Origin: Rhodamnia argentea
Taxonomy: Eukaryota; Streptophyta; Magnoliopsida; Myrtales; Myrtaceae
Direction of reading: 5' to 3'
DNA: 64,000 bases
NCBI RefSeq assembly: GCF_020921035.1
Contig: NC_063156.1
Location: 20,570,283 to 20,634,282, forward strand
Under the pieces are notes generated by a model, which saw only the letters and a program-made list of their open reading frames with translations, did no database searches and was not told the origin of the DNA. Below, in pieces: positions 13,424-24,300 of this stretch. The number at the start of each line of letters is the position of its first letter. Within the stretch, counting starts at the first letter, position 1. A program made the position numbers and the translations under genes.

Positions 13424-14162
13424 CTTTCAAAAGTTAGAAATAAAATTTAAAAAGTATCAAATTGGCACGATCACTTTAACAAAAGACTTTTTATAAACAT
13501 AAATTACAATGTCAAAATGACGTCGTTTTTGTTCAAATTTTATTTAAATTAAATTAATAAAATAACAAAAAAAAAAAAGGTAAAACTAGCCCACCTCACC
13601 GACGCCAGAAAGGACCGAGATGAATGTAAAATCAAAGGGCAATATTATGTAAAATATGTGCTTTAAATTTTTTTGCTCTGATTTAATTACAAATAAGATG
13701 AATATACTTCCTACAATATACTTTCTGTATGATTATATTGCTGCATTATAATTTTATCACTTAAAAATTCGCTAGTATCACTAACAACATCAACAAATGA
13801 ATGTTAGATAATACAAATAATGAAAATTAAACAAAAGATCTCTCTCTCTTTTTTGTTTTTTTTTTTGTTTTTATGTTAACATGCACAACTCGTCTAGATG
13901 TAGGCAACCATAATTAAATTAGTGATGAATCTCGTCACTTAACAATTGAGGAGAGCAAACGTATTTAGATCAATATGTAAATTTCAAAGGCGTTGAATTT
14001 TGTTGTGGATGTAAATGAGTTTTCTAAAGATGTATGTTTTGCTTTATGATTTTTAACAAGGTAACACGTTTTACACTTCAACTAGTTTTCATTATTGTAC
14101 AAATGCAAAACTTACACAACGCACGAAATCTGAACTATTTTCTTAATAGACTTTGATGGGCT
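13424..14162. other. AT-rich intergenic DNA
   Basis: No gene or RNA recognised. Composition is strongly AT-rich with short A and T runs. Confidence 0.6.
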
Positions 14163-14499
14163 AAAGTACACTAAAAGTGTCAAAATTTATGTACAATACT
14201 TACTTTAGTGCCAAAACTTTCAAAACGATTGTTTAAGTATTAAATATTTTGAAAAATGTTTAGTTCAGCCCCAACTCCAATTTGAGTCGACGTGACTTGC
14301 CGGAAATTTGATGTGGCCTACTTTTTTTTTAACGTTTGAGCCGACGTGGCTCGTCGAAGTTGATCTTGAAGTGAGCATTTTTCAAAAAATTTTGCACTTA
14401 AGTAATCTTTTTGAAAATTTTAACATTGAAGTAATCGTTTTGAAAGTTTTGACATTAAAATGAGTGTCGTACACAAGTTTTGATATTTGTAATGTACTT
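14163..14499. mobile_element. Foldback/MITE of the 'AAGTACACT' family
   Basis: It starts AAAGTACACTAAAAGTGTC and ends with the inverted counterpart TGATATTTGTAATGTACTT. The inside consists of repeated phrases such as 'actttagtgccaaaactttcaaaacga' in both orientations. The same plan is present at 45206-45621, in the relic at 486-605 and probably at 19960-20200. It is non-coding. Confidence 0.6.
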
Positions 14500-15057
14500 A
14501 AGTCGACTTTAGTGATATCAAGCCCGCCTCCTAGAACATGGGCAAAAGTGTGAAAATTTCTGCATGGAGCATTTGGTAGTCTGGAAATAATCTCGAATAT
14601 GATATAAGCTAAAAATTACTCCCGTGATTTGCACAATAGTAAAATTACATGAAAAAAAATAAAGTTACGACTATTTGTGTTTTTAGCAACTTAAAAAAAT
14701 AAAATCAGGTGTTTTTCAAAGGTAAAACATAATTCCATTCAAGATGTCGAGTATATTAACTATCACTACCACTTATACCAAAATAAAAATTAGGACGATT
14801 CGTCCTGTCGTTGTAGTCTTTTTTCATTCGCAATTATTATTTGAAATAGTTGGAGGAAATACTAGTTCAAAAATATTATTCCTTCCATTACTAATGTCAT
14901 TTCTATTTGAGAGCCTCGTTTCTTAGTTTCAACACGGATATGTGGTAAATCAAAGATTCCTCAATAAGGTTAACCAATAGTTGTTTTTCATCTATTGTAG
15001 TTAAAAAAATATTGTTTCCTAAAGCATAGGCAGTAAAAAAAACTGGTCGGATGCAAT

Positions 15058-15253
15058 TAGACGTGGCCGGTTTGTCCGAACCGCCGGTTCCGATTCCGTT
15101 TCGAAACCGTTAGTTCCAGGCTGGTTCCGGTTCGGGTTCGGAACCGCCGTCTCTTTTCCCCCGGGCCTCCACCTTTTTTAAAAAAAAAAAGGGTCGGAAC
15201 CGGCCCGATCAACGGGCCGGTTCCGGGTACCCGATTTTATTTAGCCATGTCTA
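15058..15253 (+). mobile_element. hAT-type MITE, 196 bp, with 8-bp target duplication
   Basis: The element begins TAGACGTGGCCGGTTTG and ends AGCCATGTCTA, giving terminal inverted repeats of the form TAGACRTGGC. It is bounded by perfect 8-bp direct repeats GATGCAAT at 15050-15057 and 15254-15261. Eight-base target duplications and short inverted ends are typical of hAT-derived MITEs. The inside is rich in CCGGTTCCGG-like phrases. A second member in the opposite orientation is at 32648-32845. Confidence 0.88.
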
Positions 15254-15261
15254 GATGCAAT

Positions 15262-15839
15262 AATATTCTTTTTTGTACAAAGTTCAATGTGCTTTATTTT
15301 TTTTTTGGGAGGTGGGGTGGGCATGGTCACGAGTAACTATGAATTCCTATCAAGTAAGTACATTTATGACATGTTGTACTTATCGAACTCTGTTCTGATG
15401 TTAATGTAGTTGGTGATAACATAATTTTTTTTTTTACCCCACCCAGATCAGATGTGAACGCCAAAAAAATAAAAATTCCTGGGGACTCGGAAGTCGGAGG
15501 GACAAAGGAGGAGGCGATGCGGGGCGGCGCCGACTGCGTCGACGATGAGGGAGATAGTGGCGCTGACATTTTGGAGACCGCCCGGAGTAACAGCCACTGT
15601 AGTAACGTTACACGAGTGAAGGTATATCATTATCTGTACTACATGTGTATTTTACCGTTTGTTTCATGTGTATTTTATTTTTCATAACCGGTCACTCATC
15701 AAACAAAATGCTAATGAAGAAAATAGGTGGTCAAGAAAAATATTTTTCAGGTCAATGGAAAATCTCCTTTTAAAATTGGGAAAAATTAAGTTATTCTGCA
15801 TTCTCCACGAAACCGCTCACTTCTCCATCTTTCTCACGC
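15262..15839. other. Intergenic DNA before a gene fragment
   Basis: Contains poly-T and poly-A runs and a moderately GC-rich patch at 15480-15600 with no recognisable protein. No RNA gene seen. Confidence 0.5.
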
Positions 15840-15899
15840 ACCCTAGGCTTCTCCGTCTCATCCCTCTTCTCTAGAGCTTCTCCTCCTCCGCTACTCCTC

Positions 15900-16275
15900 C
15901 GTCTCGTCCCTCATTGGCAAAATCTCCTGTGAGACGGTCCCCGGCAGCGGCGGCGGCGGCGGCAATGCTCTAGTGGACGGCGACACTCGTGGGGAAGAGG
16001 CTCCTCCCGATTTGTTCTTGCTCTCCAAGGACGCTGAGTTCGAGTGGTTCGACCACAGTGCCTTCTACAAGCGCAGGGATTCCACCAAGGCCAACTCCAA
16101 TTCCCCTATCGTGGCCTCAAATCCGATCCTTAATTCCCTGATGAACTCCAACTCGCTACGATTGTCGATGAACTTCAAGTCCAAAGTATTCCATCTATGG
16201 CGCTTATTGCTAGTGGCAGCGTGGCGTTGATTATCGTAGGGGTGGTTAAGGAGGCCGATTACGAGGAGGCCTGAT
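15900..16275 (+). pseudogene. Truncated copy of a conserved plant protein of unknown function
   Basis: The reading LIGKISCETVPGSGGGGG leads into SKDAEFEWFDHSAFYKRRD, a segment I recall from a family of uncharacterised angiosperm proteins with a Ser/Asn-rich stretch followed by a basic region. Here the match runs to MNFKSK at about 16185. The frame then shifts (KVFHLWRLL replaces the family's hydrophobic continuation) and stops at 16228. A GGC repeat at about 15944-15962 encodes the Gly run. The rest of the expected protein is missing, so I call it a broken gene fragment. The family name is from memory of its sequence only. Confidence 0.5.
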
Positions 16276-17610
16276 CATGGCTTGGCTAGGGTTGCGGTTG
16301 GCATTCGATGTGGCTTTGGGTATGGATTTGGTCGCTCATCAGTTTGGAGCTCGAGGTCAAACCGGTAACAGTAAATGAGTGAAGCCTGATCGGGAAACAC
16401 TACTAGGTAGCACCGAAATCTCTAGTGAGTCTCGAGCCTCGCCAGCCATGAGCAAGCTCGAGCTAACCGAAACCTGGCAAGTCTCGAGCTCGCCGGTAGT
16501 TGTCTTGGCTAGAGACTGGCCGAGGAAGTAGAAAAGAAAAGAAATAAAATAAAAGACATAAAAAAAATATAAAATAAAAATTGAAAAAAAATAATATATT
16601 TTTAGTAATTTTCCCTAAGGTCGTACCAGACGGCGAAAAATATGTTCCGGTGGATTTTCAAGTTTCAACCAAAGAACGGAAAATATCATCAAAACAGGCC
16701 TATGGCTGAGGATGGAGCCATCGACCGTTCTAATGCATCAATACCCTCTTTATCTGGTACAAGGTAGAGACTGCTAGTGAAGAAAGTAAAAAAAAATCTG
16801 AGCGTCTCAAGCGCAGTTGAGGATCACATACAGCTGATCTCATTTGGTCTCTAAGCCACTCATAAACAAATTATACCATCTATGGCGCTTACTGCTAAAC
16901 TGAAAGTTGCTTTACAAATAGACCTAGTAGAGCAAGTTATGAGACAAACTTACAGCAACCCGGATGAAGAGAAAATCAGTTCTGAATTAGGCAGGCATGG
17001 AAATCTCAATACGCTCTCAGCGGGAGGTAAGCAGTCAGCTCCATTTCAGTTAGAACACAGAAATCGAACAAGAACATTGCTCATTTAGGTTTTGGAGATT
17101 TGGAAAAAGAAAAAGGAAAGAACTTTCCTTACTCTGAGGCAGGAAAGCCAGCAATACGGAAAACAAGAGAGCTTGCACCTCAAAATAATAAAGATTCAGA
17201 TCTCTGTCTATGCTCCCAACAGTCAGAGCAGTTACCGCGACAAAGTTATATCGTCCCCCATAATCTCAATTGAAAATAGTACATTGGCCCACCGGTCATT
17301 AGAGAAAACTGTCTCGCGAAGGCGTCCCATCACCGAACCAGCTCGAATTGGTTCGCTTTTGATAAGCTTCTTTGGACCTAAAAACCATCCTTGACCATTA
17401 AATTTGGATAGATATCACATGAAACTCCTTTGTCCTAATCGTTGCCCTGGACGGATCCAAATCCAAATAAATGAGGAACCTGATGAGCGGGCAGCTGGCA
17501 AAGGAAACCATAAACCCCCATTTCATCTTCTTCAACAATTTTTTCAAACAATTAGGAAACTTTCTCCATTGGTCCGGCTTCGCAAATGGAACTTATATCA
17601 CATAACATAG
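16276..17610. other. Intergenic region downstream of FLN1
   Basis: No confident gene. Short plus-strand frames (16882-17088, 17092-17394, 17404-17610) have no recognisable motif. A phrase at 16190-16210 (ccatctatggcgcttattgcta) recurs nearly exactly at 16877-16897, so part of the upstream fragment has been locally duplicated. The end nearest 17.6 kb probably holds the FLN1 3' UTR. Confidence 0.45.
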
Positions 17611-17622
17611 AACACGGACCAT

Positions 17623-19781
17623 TCACCACATTGATGGCACATAAACCTGTTCTTTCAAATTCTGTGTTGCACTTTCAGTAGGAAAACCTCTGACGGCACC
17701 GATCGTCCACTGTGATATAATACCAGCAGCAACTGCGAATCGAAGTTGTCTTTCCAAAATGTCTTGATTATTAATCATTTCAGGGCAAGTTGTCAGCTTT
17801 CTCAAAATAGCAGCCACAACAGCATCTCCGGAACCCGTCCTATCACAAGTGAAAGGTGTAATGAGAACATCTTCTGTACCGACAACAACACCATCAAACT
17901 CGGGGGAGTAATAATGGATCCGAAGTGTTCCATCAGTTACAAATATGAACTTGAGCTTATTGTGCCACAATGGAGATATTTCTTCCTGGGTATAGTGATA
18001 ACAATCTCGCCGGTTCTTAGATTGCTCGAAATTTTCAGCATAGTATTGAGGTCTATAATTTCTTTTCCTCTCGTAATGATCTTCATCTAGAAGAAATTCC
18101 AACTCTTGCCTAGACACTTCAATAATGTCAGCCTCATCCCATGCTCTCTTAATTAACTCCCTTGTCTCATTCCGTGATCTCCACAACGGTAAGGGCAAAT
18201 TCAAGTCGAAAAATATAAGGCTGCCAAACTTTTTAGACCATTTGATAGCTCTGAAGAGTGTGGCATGCATTGAAGGGGTGGTCAAAACTTCAGAAGTGAA
18301 GTGGAAGATTTTAGCCTGCATCCATACCGAGCACACAACAATCTCAAAATCAGCCAATAATCATGATTTACAAACCTAAACTTCAATCTTCCGCTTGGTA
18401 TATACATACATCAACACGGCATCAAATTAGTAGTTTCAGCTTACCAATCCAATTGTCATATCCAATTCATCAATTTAGTAATACCAATCTCCCAATCAAT
18501 TCAGCAAATACATCAGCATCTGACAGTTGAAACATCAATTGAAGTCAGGATGACTCTATGCTACTCTCAACTGAGTAAAGCAAGTTCCATTTTCACAAAT
18601 AATCATCAACCTCATCCCATTGCATTGGTTCATGCCTCATTTGCGCAAAGGCAGATAATCGTAGACCAATAACTAAGTTACCAAACTACACAACAAATGC
18701 ACCTTCGAAACCTCATCCATGGCATCCAGTCGATGCAAAACTTTTACATTGACGCAATCAAGCTCTTTACATTTTCCATGAGAAATCAAGTCCTTCCAAT
18801 CATCACATTATCGCAACCTCGATTGAAAAAGTTCAGGACTTGACTGTATCAGTTCAAAAATTTAGCACCCAATTATTGAACAAACAACACGAGACGACCC
18901 AAGAGCAATGAATGGAATTTGAGTTTTACCTCCTTGAGCACAGCCAGGTTCAGCTCGGAGCTCGCGAGCGAGTCCTCAGCCGACTCCTTCACAGTCTCCA
19001 TCCTCATCCTCCCTCCATCGAACTTGACCCTCATATAAGTACGGCCAGTCTTCACATCCCCATCGAACTTCACAGCCCTCGTCTGGACCCTCTCCTTGTT
19101 CATCGCCAACACCAGCTCGTCCCCAAAGTCGTCCCTCCCGACCTTCCCCATGAACGCCGCCCGCCCGCCGAGCCGCACGTGCGAGATGGCCACATTCGAC
19201 GGCGGGCCGCCGGGAGCCCGCGCGAACTCCGGCGGGTCCCACTGCAGCATCTTCCACTGCGAGTACATGTCCGGGTGCATGGGGTTGTGGTGGACCCGCA
19301 CCGTCGGCACGAACTCCCGCCGCGCAGCGCCGAAGCAGCAGACCAGCGGCGGGTCGTCGTAGGAGTCGATTCCGTCGTCGTACACCCAGTCGTCGCCGCC
19401 TTCGTCCTCCTCTTGTCGAGCTTGAGCCCTGACCGGTTCGGCCGCGACCGCGACCGCGACCGCGCCATTTCCGGCCTCGATTTTCGGGGAGCGCTTCGTC
19501 TTCTTCCCGGCCGATGAAGAAGACGAAGAGGGAGGAGGAGTTGAGGAAGGGGAAGCGCTCTTCTTCCTTCCTCTTCGAGTTGGTTTCCGGGACTCGGCGT
19601 CGCTGTTGTTGCCGATGTTGCCGCCATTCATGGAGGATTTAGGAGGAGTCGAGCGAGTGTCGGAGAGACGAAATTCGTGAGTGATTGAAGCATTGGGGTC
19701 GAGTGATTTCTTGGGTTGGTGAAGGAGAGAGTGAGGGCAGTGGAAGAGGAGAGAGCGAGGAAGGAGATGGAGTAACGCCAT
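17623..19781 (-). CDS. FLN1: Plastid fructokinase-like protein FLN1 (pfkB family), two exons
   Basis: A pfkB-type sugar-kinase-like subunit (also known as PAP6) of the plastid-encoded RNA polymerase complex. It is needed for chloroplast transcription and is a partner of thioredoxin z. Exon 1 is 19781-18930 and exon 2 is 18315-17623. The GT-AG intron falls in phase 0 between LAVLKE and AKIFHF, giving 514 aa. I chose the ATG at 19781 because MALLHLLPRSLLF looks like a transit peptide; an in-frame ATG at 19844 is possible. A low-complexity Ser/Lys segment covers residues 65-100. The vicinal cysteines PLVCCFG (Cys148-Cys149) correspond to the pair reported to bind thioredoxin z. The pfkB signature is DRTGSGD (Asp448), where classical kinases have DTTGAGD. 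The C-terminus KEQVYVPSMW fits FLN1 better than FLN2. Confidence 0.93.
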
Positions 19782-19861
19782 TAGAGAGTTAAGAAGGGTT
19801 CTTCTTTGCCGTCGGGGTTTATCCTTGGAAGAGCATTTCCGCAATTATCCTGCACGAGGCG

Positions 19862-20209
19862 GGGGTATTATGGGAAAAGTGCACGGTTTCATTTTTGATA
19901 GAACGCAAACTATAAAATGAAATTTCAAAGGCAAAAGAATACGTGGGGATTGGAGTGTCAATATCTATGCATGATATTCATTTTAATATCAATATTTTTT
20001 TCTGCATCACTTAAGTATCAAATTGAAAAAAAAAAGTGATCATTTAAATGTCAATTCTGACAAAAAACAATAACTTAAGTACCATTTCTTACCAAACAAT
20101 ACACGTGACATTTTTTTATTAATTTTTTAATATTACATGGCAATTGTTAATCCACGTGGCATCCAAGTGGATGCCACGTGGATTGTTCAACTTAAAAATA
20201 GTTAAATTT
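19862..20209. other. FLN1 upstream region with repeat fragment and perfect hairpin
   Basis: Contains a fragment related to the 'cacttaagtatcaaat' foldback family (about 19955-20110). It also has a perfect inverted repeat at 20149-20184: a 17-bp stem with a 2-nt loop, each arm containing CACGTGG. Next comes the copia insertion site. FLN1 promoter elements could lie at 19862-19950, but none stands out. Confidence 0.5.
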
Positions 20210-20432
20210 TGTTGGAAAATCTCCTATAATCCCTCCCTAATTATTTGGAATATTCTGTGATATTATGTGATTTGATTTTGTTAGCAGTAAATTAGCTACC
20301 GATAAAGATTAGGGGCTGATTAGTATCTATACCTAAAATAGGTTTCTTACCTAATTTAGGTCTTTTATTCTTGTATATATTCACCCTGTAATTACTCAAT
20401 TAGATGAAGAAATATACATATTCTTTTCTTCA
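20210..20432 (+). repeat. 5' LTR of copia element 1 (223 bp)
   Basis: Begins TGTTGGAAAATC and ends TTTTCTTCA. It matches the 3' LTR at 25059-25281 at 216 of 223 positions by my count, with no indel. The target duplication AATTT is present at 20205-20209 and again at 25282-25286. Confidence 0.95.
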
Positions 20433-20450
20433 TGATATCAGAGCCAGGTT
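20433..20450 (+). other. Primer-binding site of copia element 1
   Basis: The sequence TGATATCAGAGCCAGGTT directly follows the 5' LTR. It is complementary to the 3' end of initiator methionine tRNA at 17 of 18 positions (TGGTATCAGAGCC is the usual copia site). Confidence 0.85.
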
Positions 20451-20629
20451 TTTTGATCCGAATTTCCCGCCTCTTTTTTTTTCACTACTGCTGCTTCATT
20501 GCGGTTCTTTTTTCAGCCTTATTGCTGACTTAACCAGCCTTATTGCTAGCCTTCGGTTGTGTGGTAACCACCCTTTTTACTTGAACCCCTATTAGTCTCC
20601 TACCATAATCTATCCATTCAAGTTGCCGA

Positions 20630-21319
20630 ATGGAAGATTCAGGGAAGTCTATCTCCAACGAAACCAGATCCTCTCTTAAGGATCAATCCAACTCATCGAT
20701 TGGAGATTTTCCCAACATGAAGGAATATCGGTTGGATGGAAAAAATTTTCTTGAGTGGGCACAAATTGTGAGGACGTTTCTTAAAGGAAAAGGAAAGCTC
20801 AGTCATCCGGAAGGCACCGGTCCGAGACAAAGTGATCCCAAGTTTCGGACATGGGACGAAGAAGATTCCTCAATTATGTCATGGTTGTGGAGCTCAATGC
20901 AACCCGAAATCAGCAAAAATTACATGTTTCTCCCCTACGCCAAGGAGATATGGGAGGCTCGTTCGTCGGTCTTATTCAAAAGTTCAAGATGCAGCAGTAA
21001 TATATGAACTCAAGACAAAGGCTTCAACAACAAAGCAAGGTAAGCGTTACATTACGAGAATCACTACAATCTCATGAGAAGACTCTGGCTTGAAATAGAT
21101 CACAATTTGAATATACAGATGGGGTGGGTTGAAGACACTAATACTCTCTCAAACCATATGGAGAGAGATAGGATTTTTGAATTTTTGGCGGGTCTAAATG
21201 CAAACTATGATCAGATTCGAGTTCAGATTCTCGGAAAGAAGTGGCCGTCATCCTTGAATGAAGTTTTTTCTACTGTAAGAGGAGAAGAAAGCCGACAGAT
21301 CGCAATGCTTGAATACTAA
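20630..21319 (+). pseudogene. gag region of copia element 1, frameshifted
   Basis: Starts MEDSGKSISNE and shows the copia Gag N-terminal pattern YRLDGKNFLEWAQIVRTFL, followed by KEIWEARSS at about residue 105. There the frame changes: YSKVQDAAVIYELKTKAS continues in the +1 frame (to about 21040), and HYNLMRRLWLEIDHNLN continues in a third frame. The last segment (MERDRIFEFLAGLNANYDQIRVQILG) stops at 21319. At least two small indels and a stop therefore separate this region from the downstream polyprotein. Gag would form the particle that packages the RNA. As written this copy cannot make intact Gag. Confidence 0.85.
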
Positions 21320-21337
21320 CACATCGAAGGATCCGCC

Positions 21338-24300
21338 ATGAAAGCAATTAAGGAGGAAACAAATCCTAACACAAACAGGAAACCGGATCCGATTAAGACA
21401 ACGGGCGGTGAAGGTTTATGGTGCGGTTTCTGCAGAAAACCCCGCCATACAAGAGAAAACTGCTTCGGGCTTCATGGAAGAACACGAGTGCTCAGCAAAA
21501 CTAAAAGACAGCCACAAGCGCACATGACCAGTGAAGGTGAAGTTGCCCCTATAGATCAATACAAACCTGTCGGTGAGGAGATATTTAACAAAGAAGAAGT
21601 TGGTAAAATCGGGGCTCTCCTTGACTCCCTATCTAAGTCTTCTGATATGTGTTCATTGGTCCGGTCAGGTGCGTGTCTAATTTCTGAAAACTCAACGGTT
21701 TCTCGGTACCCTAATTCATGGATTCTTGATTCAGGAGCAACCAACCATATGACACATGATCCCACTAAATTCGAAACTTATAAACCATCGCCGGGAAATA
21801 GGAGTATTACCATAGCAGATGGATCTCCTGTTACCGTAGGCGGCCAAGGAACCATAACTCTAAATCCCTCACTTAAACTTGACAATGTCCTTCATGTTCC
21901 TAAGCTATCCACCAATCTCCTTTCCATTAATCAACTTACCAAAGATCTGAATTGCAAGGTATTTTTCTCTATTGATCATTGTATTTTGCGGGACTTGAAA
22001 ACGGGGAGGACGATTGGATTTGCTAAGGAACGGAATGGGCTCTACTACCTTGAGGATTCGAGCGGAACTGGTTGGCCTCTTGTGGGTTATAGTACCTCTT
22101 ACAATTCTTGTAATCCTATCCACTCATCTCGGATTTGGCTTCACCATTTTCGGCTAGGACATCCACCGTTTAGTCTTCTTAGGACTATGTTTCCTTCCAT
22201 TTTTAAAGATGTTGCTGTTGAAAATCTTCATTGTGAAGTTTGTGAAATTGCAAAACATCATCGTGTTTCATTTCCTTTGAATAATAATGCTAGAGTTTCA
22301 ACACCGTTCTCTCTTATTCATACCGATGTGTGGGGTCCGTCTAGAATTGCTAATTTTACGGGAGCTAGATGGTTTGTCTCTTTTATCGATGATTGTACTC
22401 GTACTACATGGCTCTATCTTATGAAAGACAAATCTAATGTTCAATCTATATTCCAAAACTTTCATAAAATGATAGTCAATCAATTTGGGGTGTCAATTGG
22501 GAGACTTAGGTCTGATAATGGGAAGGAATATTTCAATCAGCATCTTGATCATTTTTTCCAAACTCAAGGTATTATTCATGAGTCTTCCCGTGTTGATACC
22601 CCTCAACAAAATGGAGTTGCCGAAAGGAAAAATAGGCACCTCCTTAATGTTACTCGGGCTCTCCTTTTTCAAATGTCTGTGCCAAAACATTTTTGGGGGG
22701 AAGCTGTTTTAACTTCAGCATATCTTATTAATCGGGTTCCTTCCAAAAGCTTAGGAAATAAAAGTCCCCGACAGCTCCTGTCTACTTTTTATCCTAATGT
22801 TTCCCATAACTATCATATTTCCCCTCGGGTCTTTGGCTGTGCTGCATTTTTGCATATTCATAATCACAACCGAAACAAACTCAACCCTCGTGCTCTAAAG
22901 TGTGTCTTTATTGGGTACTCCAATACTCAAAAAGGTTATAAATGCTATAATCCTTTAACATGTCGAGTTTTTATCTCTATGGATGTCACTTTTAATGAAA
23001 ACCAGCCATTTTTTCCTTCCAACCACTATCTTCAGGGGGAGACTCCTAATGAAGATAGTGAGTTTGAATCACTGCCTCCACTACTTAGTACGTCGTCCAC
23101 TCCAACTTCGTCTCCTTCCCCATCTCTGTCTAGTCCTAGCCCTCTTAGTACACCAAGTCCTTCATCAAGTTCATCGAGTCCTCTATCTAGTCCTAGTTCC
23201 CCATCAAGTTCTCTGCCTAGTTCATCATCATCATTTAGTCCTAAGAATGAACCAACCAAACCGCAAGTTTACTCAAGAAGGACGAAGCTCAATCCGGAAC
23301 TGGATCAAGTCCCGTTATCCGAACCGTTATCAGGTAATGAAATCACTCACCCTTCTTCTAATGAACCAGAGTTAAGTGATTTGGATTTACCTATTGCCTT
23401 GAGAAAAGCTACCAGGAAATGTACCCAACACCCTATCTCCCAATTCGTGTCATGCCAAAGACTATCTACCCAACACAAAGCCTTTATTATCGCTTTTGAT
23501 TCAATTACTATTCCTAACTCGGTACATGAAGCTTTTGAGGATAGGAATTGGATACAAGCTATGACGGAGGAAATGAATGCATTGAAGAAGAATGATACAT
23601 GGGAAGTTGTAACTTTACCCAAAGGCAAGCAACCGGTGGGATGTAAATGGGTTTATACCCTTAAGTACAAAGCTGATGGGACCTTGGAGAGGTATAAAGC
23701 AAGGTTGGTCGCAAAGGGGTACACCCAAACCGATGGGGTGGATTATCGGGAGACCTTCGCACCGGTAGCAAAGATGAATACAAGACGGGTGCTACTTTCT
23801 CTTGCAGCTAATTTTGGTTGGTCTTTGCAGCAATTTGATGTGAAGAACGCGTTTTTACATGGAGATTTGGAGGAGGAAGTCTTTATGGAGCCTCCACCAG
23901 GTTTTGACAAGGACTTTGGAAACAATCAAGTGTGTCGGCTTAAAAAGGCTCTATATGGTCTGAAACTGTCCACAAGAGCTTGGTTTGGAAGGTTCACGAA
24001 GACAATGCTTGAGATGGGTTACAAGCAAAGTAGAGGGGATCACACCCTATTCATCAAACATTCAAATAAAGGTATGGTCACAGCTCTACTTGTGTATGTA
24101 GATGATGTAGTTGTGATTGGTAATGATGAAGCTGAGCAAAAGTCTCTTAAGAGTAGTCTTGCTCAACAATTTGAGATCAAAGACCTTGGAAAGTTGAGAT
24201 ACTTCCTTGGTATCGAGGTGGCCTACTCTAAGAAAGGTATTTTTATATCCCAAAGGAAGTATATACTTGATCTTCTCAAAGAAACAGGATGTCTCAATAG

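Noticed and set aside
18912-19627. Open frames of 201 and 175 codons overlapping FLN1 exon 1
   Set aside because: Shadows of the GC-rich FLN1 coding sequence; only the minus frame with PLVCCFG matches a family.
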